34,666 nucleotides of DNA from Alphaproteobacteria bacterium (GTDB lineage: Bacteria; Pseudomonadota; Alphaproteobacteria; UBA2136; UBA6156). How positions within the stretch are numbered: the stretch's first letter is position 1; each line of letters begins with the position of its first letter. The stretch lies in NCBI GenBank assembly GCA_027483385.1, contig JAIXUT010000185.1, positions 1 through 34,666 on the forward strand. The letters are read 5' to 3'. The notes beneath the pieces were generated by a model that saw only the letters and a program-made list of their open reading frames with translations, was not told where the DNA came from and searched no databases. Position numbers and translations under genes: made by a program. Positions 24,044-30,627 of the stretch are shown here, in pieces.

Positions 24044-25009
24044 ATGGAAGAAGTACCAGTAACAAAAATTACCATCGAAATAAGCGGCGTAAAACGCGAT
24101 GTGACCGTTCCATCGTCTTGGAATGACCTGTCGCTGCGCAGTTTGCTCCTATTTTATGAAACCATGTTCACCACGCCGGGTGATGAGTTTACCCAGAGCG
24201 CGTTTACCATGGTGAAACTCCTAAGCATGGCTCAGTACATGCTTAAACTAGATAACGCAGCGCTGGCCTCCTGGGAGGCCGATTGTATTAGTAACGCCGC
24301 CGCCGATCCCGATGCTTTGGTATCCGGCGAGGACGCTTTTCTCGATGAATTGCACCAGGTATTGCATGCCACGATCAGCGGCTTATTTATCATCGAAAAA
24401 ACGGAATCGGGCGCTACGACCTATGCGCTGAAGTACAACCGGACCGTCAACCCGTATCCATCGCTACACTACACGCCCAAAGCCGAAAAGGGCACGCGAA
24501 AAATGGCCAAAACACAGGTGCTCTATGCACCGGGTGATAGCCTTGGAAACATCACGATATATGAACTTGGCTACACGTTTACCCTGTTCGAAACTTACCT
24601 GGAAACACAGGACGAAAGTTTCGCGGATACCTTGATGGCCGTGCTCTATCGCCCATCAAGACCATTAACGAGAAAGGAGAAAGACAGCAACTGGAGCGGA
24701 GATCGACGCATGCCATTGCGGGGCTATGAGGCAAAAATTATCGAACGGTCCAAGATGATGAAAACGCTGGATCCGATGTGCCGGCGCGTGATTATGTTTT
24801 GGTTCGCGAGCTGCCGGCATGCGATTGTGAGTGCGCATCCAAAGGTTTTCAGCAGCGCCGGGAGTGATAATCAAAAGGAAATCGGCTACGGCTGGGGCGG
24901 TGTACTGCTCAGTATTGCCGGTGGACCTGCGCATCTCAATGAGGTCGCAGACCAGCACTACAGTAATGCGCTTACTTGGCTGAGTATGAAGGCCGATCAG
25001 AATCAATAA
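24044..25009 (+). CDS. Hypothetical tail-assembly-like protein
   Basis: This 321-residue protein opens with a strand-rich segment (TKITIEISGVKRDVTVPSSW), common to tail-assembly-chaperone-like proteins that begin with a short beta hairpin, followed by mostly helical sequence (SLRSLLLFYETMF, VKLLSMAQYMLKLDNAALASW). It is followed at 19 bases by the HU gene. A chaperone role would normally show a programmed frameshift partner before the tape measure, which I did not find, so the assignment is tentative. Confidence 0.5.
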   Translation: MEEVPVTKITIEISGVKRDVTVPSSWNDLSLRSLLLFYETMFTTPGDEFTQSAFTMVKLLSMAQYMLKLDNAALASWEADCISNAAADPDALVSGEDAFLDELHQVLHATISGLFIIEKTESGATTYALKYNRTVNPYPSLHYTPKAEKGTRKMAKTQVLYAPGDSLGNITIYELGYTFTLFETYLETQDESFADTLMAVLYRPSRPLTRKEKDSNWSGDRRMPLRGYEAKIIERSKMMKTLDPMCRRVIMFWFASCRHAIVSAHPKVFSSAGSDNQKEIGYGWGGVLLSIAGGPAHLNEVADQHYSNALTWLSMKADQNQ

Positions 25010-25027
25010 CGTTTTAAAATCACATTG

Positions 25028-25309
25028 ATGAAAAAGATCACAAAGGTTGCCCTGGCGCAACTACTTCACGAAAAAACCGGCCACCCATCTACCACTGCAC
25101 TGGAGGTACTTAATGCGATTGATGACATCATCGCGGCTGAAATGAAAAAGGGCGGAAAAGTTTACTTGGACAACATTGGCACGTTCGAACGGGTTGAAAA
25201 GCCCGCTACTCGGAAGTTTAGCCCGACCAAAGGGGAGATTATTGATATTCCAGCGCGCGTGGTCGTGAAACTCAAAGCGTCAAAGACGTTGGTGGATCGC
25301 GTGAAGTGA
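25028..25309 (+). CDS. HU/IHF-family DNA-binding protein
   Basis: The 93-residue protein matches the HU fold: MKKITKVALAQLLHEKTG, a second helix with ALEVLNAIDDIIAAEMKKGG, then KVYLDNIGTFERVEKPATRK, where GTF and the following basic arm are family hallmarks. HU/IHF dimers bend DNA and could assist packaging, integration or transcription. The ATG at 25028 is chosen over the TTG at 25025. A terminator follows, so it ends the tail operon. Phage-borne HU genes are known; its place inside the late region is notable. Confidence 0.88.
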   Translation: MKKITKVALAQLLHEKTGHPSTTALEVLNAIDDIIAAEMKKGGKVYLDNIGTFERVEKPATRKFSPTKGEIIDIPARVVVKLKASKTLVDRVK

Positions 25310-25357
25310 AGCGAGGTTGCTTAGATAGACAATCTTGAAACAATCTGAGTATCTGCT

Positions 25358-25395
25358 GAAAAAGCCGCACGGACATAATCCGTTGCGGCTTTTTC
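25358..25395. terminator. Strong bidirectional-type terminator
   Basis: GAAAAAGCCGC at 25358-25368 pairs with GCGGCTTTTTC at 25385-25395. An inner ACGGA/TCCGT stem extends it. A and T runs flank both sides. Confidence 0.85.
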
Positions 25396-25433
25396 ATTAC
25401 TAATCGCATATTGTAAAAATATTTTCAAAAAAA

Positions 25434-25471
25434 GTAAACAATACTATTGACAAGTAAATAAAAGTGTTTAC
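25434..25471. repeat. Inverted repeat spanning a promoter (operator candidate)
   Basis: GTAAACA at 25434-25440 and TGTTTAC at 25465-25471 are perfect 7-base inverted arms 24 bases apart. They begin just upstream of the -33 box and end in the -7 box of the next promoter. The Xre-like protein encoded just downstream is the obvious candidate ligand. Confidence 0.45.
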
Positions 25472-25476
25472 CTTTG
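25447..25476 (+). promoter_or_regulatory. Host-type Bacteroidetes promoter of the regulator cassette
   Basis: TTG at 25447-25449, exactly 19 spacer bases, then TACCTTTG at 25469-25476 match the Bacteroidetes consensus perfectly. The promoter lies between a strong terminator and the small regulator genes, so the cassette is transcribed independently of the late genes and probably in the lysogen. Confidence 0.8.
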
Positions 25477-25517
25477 TAGGGTCAAAGCAATTAAGCAATG
25501 ATTTAAAATAGAAGAAT

Positions 25518-25688
25518 ATGAAACCCGATTTTATTCCCGCCGAATTAATTGGCAAATTTGAAACAATCACTGAGGCTGCTAATGCCTTGTTAACTTGGAA
25601 AAAAGAAAACCGTGGTCCTGGTCGTCCACGTACGCTCGATTCAGGCGTTAAACTATCAATATTGAAGAAATTGTTAAAAACAGTATGA
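25518..25688 (+). CDS. Small protein with AT-hook-like motif
   Basis: This 56-residue protein starts MKPDFIPAEL after the leader AAATAGAAGAAT. It contains the basic segment ENRGPGRPRTLDSG at about residues 31-44, whose GRPR core resembles a DNA minor-groove AT hook, followed by a lysine-rich end (ILKKLLKTV). Its stop overlaps the start of the Xre gene, so the two are coupled. It could be a co-regulator or one half of a toxin/antitoxin-like pair; neither is shown by a recognisable toxin motif. Confidence 0.6.
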   Translation: MKPDFIPAELIGKFETITEAANALLTWKKENRGPGRPRTLDSGVKLSILKKLLKTV

Positions 25689-25930
25689 AATCTGGCGAAC
25701 TGATTGCTGAAATTCGCAAGTTTAGAGGCAAGACACGCCAGGAACTTGCAAGTTTGCTTGGAGTATCGAAGCAACGAATGAGCGCGATAGAAAGTGCATC
25801 TGATGTTTCTTTGTCTATGATGCAACGTATCTGTGCGACGCTTGATTTTGAAATAATTGCATTTCCGATTGAATCACGGCCCGCTAAACAATCGGCTGAT
25901 ATAACGCTTTCGGAGCCTGAAAAAGAATGA
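25685..25930 (+). CDS. Xre-family helix-turn-helix regulator
   Basis: This 81-residue protein has an HTH_3 domain at residues about 7-58: RKFRGKTRQELASLLGVSKQ, then RMSAIESASDVSLSMMQRIC, the usual five-helix pattern. The C-terminal tail is short and acidic, so it has no protease or dimerisation domain like CI. It probably represses its own promoter, where an inverted repeat is present. It is too small to be confidently called the prophage repressor. Confidence 0.85.
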   Translation: MKSGELIAEIRKFRGKTRQELASLLGVSKQRMSAIESASDVSLSMMQRICATLDFEIIAFPIESRPAKQSADITLSEPEKE

Positions 25931-25965
25931 AAACATAAATCGTTTACACAAAAAATAACTCAACA

Positions 25966-26250
25966 ATGCAAATTACAGAAATAACAGATGAAGCGCTCAA
26001 AGCATTGGGTGTAAAATTTGAATACCAATCAAACTATCCTGGTCACGGTGGACGCATAATTGACGCTGGCCCATTTAAGGACTTTAATTTGCGCCCTTCC
26101 ATTGCAACCAGAACAGGCTTTTGGTATGCCGATATTCCAGATGGCAAAGACAAGGAAATGCAGGAAAAATTTTCAGGGCATTTTTATCGCAGAAATGACG
26201 GCCACCCAATTATTTCGGCTGGATTATTGCTCACCACTAAATCTAAATAG
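25966..26250 (+). CDS. Small hypothetical protein in regulator cassette
   Basis: This 94-residue protein has segments such as YQSNYPGHGGRIIDAGPF and SGHFYRRNDGHPIISAG, suggesting a small alpha/beta fold. It follows an A/C-rich leader (AAAATAACTCAACA) that resembles those of the early cluster. No family is recognised. AT-rich composition sets this cassette apart from the structural genes. Confidence 0.55.
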   Translation: MQITEITDEALKALGVKFEYQSNYPGHGGRIIDAGPFKDFNLRPSIATRTGFWYADIPDGKDKEMQEKFSGHFYRRNDGHPIISAGLLLTTKSK

Positions 26251-26251
26251 C

Positions 26252-26512
26252 ATGCAAGTTTATGTAATAACAGGCCCTTCGCCCAACAAAAACACATTAC
26301 GGTCAAGTATTTCCAAATGCGAAGACGGTACACTTGATCAATATGTTCCGAATGCTTCTGAAAATTCTCATCCATTAGGGCGCTGCCGAAGATACTATTG
26401 CAACAGTAGGCACCAATCGATGCTGTTTATTGCTAGTGATCTACCAATTGATAAAGTTATAAAGCATGCGGTAGAATCTAACATACTGGTATTGGATTCA
26501 ATGTACGCTTAA
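26252..26512 (+). CDS. Small hypothetical protein in regulator cassette
   Basis: This 86-residue protein begins MQVYVITGPSPNKNT one base after the preceding stop. It contains a cysteine-bearing stretch, HPLGRCRRYYCNSRHQSML, and ends IESN-like VESNILVLDSMYA. No family is recognised. A longer in-frame start at 26060 lies inside the previous gene. The strong hairpin just downstream ends the cassette. Confidence 0.55.
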   Translation: MQVYVITGPSPNKNTLRSSISKCEDGTLDQYVPNASENSHPLGRCRRYYCNSRHQSMLFIASDLPIDKVIKHAVESNILVLDSMYA

Positions 26513-26520
26513 TTACTTTT

Positions 26521-26551
26521 ACAAAGCCCCGTGCAACACACGGGGCTTTGT
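26521..26551. terminator. Terminator closing the regulator cassette
   Basis: A perfect 13-base stem (26521-26533 with 26539-26551) has a five-base loop. The following sequence is AT-rich rather than a clean T run, so the hairpin may work best with help or in both directions. Confidence 0.7.
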
Positions 26552-26592
26552 AATTTAATGTATTTTATTACTTAAAAGGCTATTTAACATCT

Positions 26593-26628
26593 TGTCCTTT
26601 CTAAATGCCACCTACACGGCCATTTTTG
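26593..26628 (+). promoter_or_regulatory. Putative phage late promoter 8
   Basis: TGTCCTTT at 26593-26600 and CATTTTTG ending at 26628 keep the 24-base spacing. The ATG at 26637 is eight bases after TTTG. It restarts late transcription after the regulator cassette and drives the portal operon. Confidence 0.7.
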
Positions 26629-26636
26629 CCAGCATT

Positions 26637-26999
26637 ATGATAGCAATTAAGGACGTATTGGCCCACATGCACGCGGGAAAGCCTTTTAGCCTGCGCGCAG
26701 TACGCTACGATAAGCGGCGGCGTGAACGCATTGGGCAAATCATCGAGGTGCCTGAAGCCGTGCTCGTATGGGGCGATGGCGGCAATGATCGCGTTGCACA
26801 ACTCCCTGAGCAGCGCCAACCCACGGCGCTCGAGCGCTCCTATTTTGCTGCCGAAGAGGCCCCGCGCAAAAATCCCAACCACGAAGCGAACTACACCCGC
26901 AACATTCGCATGCTCGTGGATGGCCAGCCAACAGAGTCAATGATGAAAATTCATCCATTGCTCATCATTCAATTCAACGGACAAGTAACCACGCCATGA
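26637..26999 (+). CDS. Hypothetical protein before the portal gene
   Basis: This 120-residue protein begins MIAIKDVLAHMHAGKPFSLR and has a strand-rich middle with VLVWGDGGNDRVAQLPEQR. The stop overlaps the portal start (ATGA). The ATG at 26637 is set by the late promoter; a longer in-frame start at 26592 would overlap it. No family is recognised. A head-connector role is suggested by the neighbouring genes only. Confidence 0.6.
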   Translation: MIAIKDVLAHMHAGKPFSLRAVRYDKRRRERIGQIIEVPEAVLVWGDGGNDRVAQLPEQRQPTALERSYFAAEEAPRKNPNHEANYTRNIRMLVDGQPTESMMKIHPLLIIQFNGQVTTP

Positions 27000-28375
27000 G
27001 TACGCCCAATCAAAACGTCATCACGCTGCACGCTATGCAGATCGGCGATAAAATACAGGTACTGCATGACGGCGTACTTACCCAGGAATATAATGTAACG
27101 GGTGCAGGTGCTCAAAAGGCCGATAAAACAACGGCACCGATCCCAACCTGGACGGAAGTCGGCACCCGGTGGGCATATTGGGGTGATAATGACCTGCTGC
27201 CCACCGATATGCGCAAAAAGATCGAGGCGGTCCCGATCGCAGGCGCTACGCTGGAAAAGAAGATCAATATGCTCCAGGGTAACGGTATTGTGTATTACAA
27301 CACGGCCGATATGGCCAAGGGCCCCAATGTGGAGCGGCAATCATTTGCTGAAATCGAGGATTGGTTGGCCGAAAATCGCATCCAGGAGGAATGGTTCGCT
27401 GCCCAGTGCGCAGACTATGCGCTGCCTTATAATGCTTTTAGCGAAATGATTATGAGCCGCGACAAAACTAAAGTCACAGGCTTATATCATATCGGTGCTG
27501 AAAATGCGCGCTTGAGCAAAGCAAATGCTCGTAACCAGATTGATTTTCTGTTGCATTCTTACCATTTCCCATTTGGTACCGCGCAGGATGATACTACACG
27601 GGTAGCAATACCACTGTACAAGTGGTACGATCGCCAAAACTTCCTCGATGGACTCCAGGGCCGCAAATTCGCCTGGCATACACGCTTCCCAACCCCTGGG
27701 ATGATCTACTATGCGCGCGCCTGGTGGCTCGGATTGTTTAAAAACAAGGGCTGGCTCGATGTTTCGGCGCAAGTGCCGCTGATTGTGCATGGTATGCAGA
27801 CAAATCAGATCTCGCTAAAGTACATCATTGAAATACCTGAAATTTTCTTCATCATCCGGCATCCGGATTGGACCACTTACGACCAGGCGCAGCGCCAACG
27901 GGTAATTGATGAGAAAGTAGCCGAAATCAATACATATCTGGCCGGTCCCGAGGCTGGATTGAAGAGCATCGCTTATGTTTTCAAGGAAAACGAGATCACA
28001 GGCAATGCGATGGGTAAAATCAACATCATTCCGGTTGATGATAAGTCAAAAAGCGGCACTTGGGTGCCAGATTCGTATGCTGCCGATGCACAGATCGTGC
28101 AAGGCTTCGGCATGGATCCTTCACAGATCGGATTGGCACCAGAAGGCGGAAAAATGGGCTCCGGATCCGGTAGCGATAAGCGAGAATCCTATAATTTGAT
28201 GATTACGCTCAATACACCCGACCAGCGCCGCATTTTGGAGCCTTTGAACTGGATCAGCCGTTACAATGGTTGGGGCGTGACGTTCGTGGTGGACCACACG
28301 GCACACACCACCACCAATCAGCAAGAAAGCGGCCTCAAGCCAACGCCGACAACCACAATAGTAACTCCTAAGTAA
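26996..28375 (+). CDS. Portal protein (candidate)
   Basis: The 459-residue protein has the portal layout: an N-terminal stem-like region with LPTDMRKKIEAVPIAGATLEK, aromatic mid-region helices, and a C-terminal part with VQGFGMDPSQIGL, a flexible glycine/serine stretch (GKMGSGSGSDKRE), then YNLMITLNTPDQRRILEPLN. The G-x-x-P-S-x-x-G followed by a GSGS loop and a long helix is typical of phage portals. A twelve-fold ring forms the DNA gate of the capsid. It lies 13.7 kb from the large terminase gene instead of beside it. Confidence 0.75.
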   Translation: MSTPNQNVITLHAMQIGDKIQVLHDGVLTQEYNVTGAGAQKADKTTAPIPTWTEVGTRWAYWGDNDLLPTDMRKKIEAVPIAGATLEKKINMLQGNGIVYYNTADMAKGPNVERQSFAEIEDWLAENRIQEEWFAAQCADYALPYNAFSEMIMSRDKTKVTGLYHIGAENARLSKANARNQIDFLLHSYHFPFGTAQDDTTRVAIPLYKWYDRQNFLDGLQGRKFAWHTRFPTPGMIYYARAWWLGLFKNKGWLDVSAQVPLIVHGMQTNQISLKYIIEIPEIFFIIRHPDWTTYDQAQRQRVIDEKVAEINTYLAGPEAGLKSIAYVFKENEITGNAMGKINIIPVDDKSKSGTWVPDSYAADAQIVQGFGMDPSQIGLAPEGGKMGSGSGSDKRESYNLMITLNTPDQRRILEPLNWISRYNGWGVTFVVDHTAHTTTNQQESGLKPTPTTTIVTPK

Positions 28376-28406
28376 TCTTAATCCCCCCGTCAAAACATGC
28401 AATCTC

Positions 28407-28802
28407 ATGCTAAAATTTCTGAACGATGCGCTTCCCATCCTCACATTTTTGAGTGGGAGCGGAATTATGTACCTCCTGCTTTTCCGGCAGAAATATCGCC
28501 GGGCATCCAATCGAATGGTAGAGGACGAATTCATGTCCTTATCGCTGGTGGTCGACAAATCGACCCGCCAAATATCGGAATTGAGCGACCGGCTGCGGGA
28601 AATGGAGGAAATGCGGTATCAACTCACTGTGCAGATCAACGAGGCGAAAAAAGTCATTGAGGACCTTAAAAGTGAAAATAACACACTGAAAGCATTGATT
28701 GACCAATTAAATAACCATGAAGCAAATGAATCAATTGTTGACAGAAGCCCAAAAGGTAAGCGAACGCGCAAGCGCCCTACTGGCCCAAGCGTACAGCCTT
28801 GA
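28407..28802 (+). CDS. Membrane-anchored coiled-coil protein
   Basis: The 131-residue protein has one N-terminal membrane segment (residues 7-25, ALPILTFLSGSGIMYLLLF) followed by a coiled coil at about 45-105 and a lysine/arginine-rich tail. This shape resembles inner-membrane spanins, but no overlapping lipoprotein partner is visible. Its end overlaps the next small coiled-coil gene by 86 bases. Alternatively it is an assembly factor anchored to the membrane. Confidence 0.6.
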   Translation: MLKFLNDALPILTFLSGSGIMYLLLFRQKYRRASNRMVEDEFMSLSLVVDKSTRQISELSDRLREMEEMRYQLTVQINEAKKVIEDLKSENNTLKALIDQLNNHEANESIVDRSPKGKRTRKRPTGPSVQP

Positions 28803-28902
28803 AAGTGATATGCGCACACTACTCAATCAACTCCCGCTGCCGACAAAAACGAAGCGGGTAAATATCCAACAGCATGGCAGAGTTATTCAGCACATTCGCT
28901 GA
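28717..28902 (+). CDS. Small coiled-coil protein nested between neighbours
   Basis: This 61-residue protein (MKQMNQLLTEAQKVSERASA, then mainly helical) starts inside the previous gene and ends inside the next, overlapping them by 86 and 29 bases in other frames. Its amphipathic heptads suggest a real helical protein, and the tight overlap is typical of coupled phage genes. It lacks the lipobox of an outer-membrane spanin. Existence as a separate gene is less certain. Confidence 0.5.
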   Translation: MKQMNQLLTEAQKVSERASALLAQAYSLESDMRTLLNQLPLPTKTKRVNIQQHGRVIQHIR

Positions 28903-29896
28903 CTTCAAACAATACGTCGGTGGCCGGGTCAACCAATCGGTTGAACTGGATTCGCTGGCATCCCATATTTACGAGGCAGCACGGCGTCACATTTCGCCGT
29001 ACTTGGGGCAAGCGCAGTATACAGCGCTGTTGTCCGGTTCACTCAGTGGTGCGCAAACGGCATTGCTGCCATTTATCAAACGCCCGCTTGCATTGCTTAC
29101 GCTGTATGAGTACAGCAAAGTGGCAGGGGTTGAATTTGGGGAGAGCGGCATGCACCGCATTGAAACACAAGACCGTAAGTCTGCATACCGCTACCAGGAG
29201 AAGCAATACCAATTGGATTGCTTGGAGAAAGGGTATGAAGCCCTGGAGATTATGTTGAAGTTCCTTGATGATGGCAAGGCGACCTACACTGACTGGGCAG
29301 CCTCGGAAGAGGCTAAGGTCCATCGCACACCCCTACTCAACTATGCCTCGGACTTCCGGCGCCTTACCCATATACAATGTGATCGCTACACCTTTGAGGC
29401 CTTACGACCCATCATATCCGAGGTGCAGACCTATGCCGTACAGAAGGCACTGCCATCTACCTTCTGGTCAGCCTTCCAGTCGCGCCACTTGGCAGGCACA
29501 CTGACCACCGAGGAGAAAGCCTTACGCGAGATCATGCGTAAGGCTATTGCACATAAGGCCATGGAAGAGGCAACCAAGCTACACTGGATCCAGTTAGGTG
29601 GTGGCCGTGTATTCGTATCGGAAGAGTTCGGAGAGCAAGCCCAGGTCAATCGCACCATGCCCAATGGATCAGCAGCAGGGCTATACATCCCACGCGCTAT
29701 CTGGGCTGATCGGCACAGTGAAGCATGGAAAGCATACATCATGGAGAATGCTTCATCGTTCACAACTGTATTCGATACGGCAAGTGGAGGCAGCAACAGC
29801 AGCGCCGATGCCTGGCACATCGCCACCACCGATGAAGCCGATGCCGAAGCCATTGCACTCGATGAGGTACGGCGTCGGCCAGTGTTCAGGCTATAA
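28874..29896 (+). CDS. Bacteroidota phage structural protein (DUF6712-like)
   Basis: The 340-residue protein begins MAELFSTFADFKQYVGGRVN and continues with a mainly helical first half (IYEAARRHISPYLGQAQY, KRPLALLTLYEYSKVAGVEF) and a second half with ALREIMRKAIAHKAMEEATK. It resembles a Bacteroidota phage family often labelled DUF6712 that lies after the portal and is thought to be a head-tail connector; I recall this from layout and length, not from a search. A GC-rich hairpin follows. Confidence 0.55.
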   Translation: MAELFSTFADFKQYVGGRVNQSVELDSLASHIYEAARRHISPYLGQAQYTALLSGSLSGAQTALLPFIKRPLALLTLYEYSKVAGVEFGESGMHRIETQDRKSAYRYQEKQYQLDCLEKGYEALEIMLKFLDDGKATYTDWAASEEAKVHRTPLLNYASDFRRLTHIQCDRYTFEALRPIISEVQTYAVQKALPSTFWSAFQSRHLAGTLTTEEKALREIMRKAIAHKAMEEATKLHWIQLGGGRVFVSEEFGEQAQVNRTMPNGSAAGLYIPRAIWADRHSEAWKAYIMENASSFTTVFDTASGGSNSSADAWHIATTDEADAEAIALDEVRRRPVFRL

Positions 29897-29918
29897 CAAC
29901 CCCATCATAGATCACAAC

Positions 29919-29954
29919 GCGAGGGCGCAATCGAGCAATCGGCTGCGCCCTCGC
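29919..29954. terminator. GC-rich hairpin, weak terminator candidate
   Basis: GCGAGGGCGCA at 29919-29929 pairs perfectly with TGCGCCCTCGC at 29944-29954. No T run follows directly. It may terminate poorly or stabilise the mRNA end. The rest of the gap to 30175 holds an inverted repeat and late promoter 9. Confidence 0.55.
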
Positions 29955-30081
29955 TGCATATATCCCGGTTTTTGCGATGAATAATCAACCGGCGCGTCAG
30001 GCGAAGGCGGGATTCTCGCGTAATTCAAAACCATGGTTGAAAATATTTGACTTCCATAAATACTAACAGCTCAACTCGTTG

Positions 30082-30121
30082 ACATTCAGCAAAATGTATT
30101 TTGGTAAATTGTGCTGAATGT
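30082..30121. repeat. Ten-base inverted repeat upstream of late promoter 9
   Basis: ACATTCAGCA at 30082-30091 and TGCTGAATGT at 30112-30121 are perfect inverted arms with a 20-base AT-rich spacer, ending 14 bases before the promoter. The two-turn centre-to-centre distance suits a dimeric or tetrameric regulator. No second copy was seen elsewhere in the window. Confidence 0.5.
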
Positions 30122-30134
30122 GATGCGATTTTAC

Positions 30135-30170
30135 TGTCCTTTTGATTCAAATCGGGCGAATGAATCTTTG
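30135..30170 (+). promoter_or_regulatory. Putative phage late promoter 9
   Basis: TGTCCTTT at 30135-30142 and AATCTTTG ending at 30170 have the 24-base spacing. The ATG at 30175 is four bases after TTTG. It drives the tape-measure unit. Confidence 0.7.
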
Positions 30171-30174
30171 TAGC

Positions 30175-30627
30175 ATGGACAATAAGGAAAAGTTTAAGGA
30201 TTTAAATGATGCCGTATACGACTGGGCCAAACGGCAGCGTAATCTGATGAAAGAACAGGTTGGCCGCATTACACTGCGGGATAAGCATGCCATACAAAAA
30301 GCAATATGGGCTGCTCAAAATGACAATGATTATAAGCCATTGAAGACCAGCATTGGCAGTCGGCCAAAGAAAAACTATGGAAATGTATACCGTATAAACT
30401 TCCCATTTTCAAAGCAAGGGATTTGGCTTGAACACGGCGTTGGAAAGGGGCGAAAAGTTGGCACATCAAAGGCAAATCCTAAACCCTGGATCGCACCCAT
30501 TTTAGATGAATCATTACAGGAACTTGCTGATATAATCGCAAAGGAATATGCAGACATTACTGCAGGTGAAATCAAATTCTTTGTACCTGGCATCATTGAC
30601 CGCCGCATTCAAATAAATAATGGCTAA
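30175..30627 (+). CDS. Tail completion/connector-like protein (HK97 gp10-like)
   Basis: The 150-residue protein has a helical N-terminus, then GIWLEHGVGKGRKVGTSKAN and KPWIAPILDESLQELADII. The order of E-H/G-V, a glycine/lysine loop, then P-W-x-x-P-x-L followed by a long helix is typical of HK97 gp10-type tail-joining proteins. It lies directly before the tape measure and overlaps it by eight bases. The ATG at 30175 is placed by the late promoter; an in-frame start at 30142 would overlap the promoter. Confidence 0.65.
   Translation: MDNKEKFKDLNDAVYDWAKRQRNLMKEQVGRITLRDKHAIQKAIWAAQNDNDYKPLKTSIGSRPKKNYGNVYRINFPFSKQGIWLEHGVGKGRKVGTSKANPKPWIAPILDESLQELADIIAKEYADITAGEIKFFVPGIIDRRIQINNG

Noticed and set aside
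13340-25009. Contractile-tail (myovirus) module
   Set aside because: I saw no sheath, LysM, gpV-spike or baseplate-wedge motifs, so a siphovirus-like tail is more likely, though large unknown proteins remain.
28407-28902. Rz/Rz1 spanin pair
   Set aside because: The second protein has no lipobox cysteine or signal peptide; only the nested layout and coiled coil fit.
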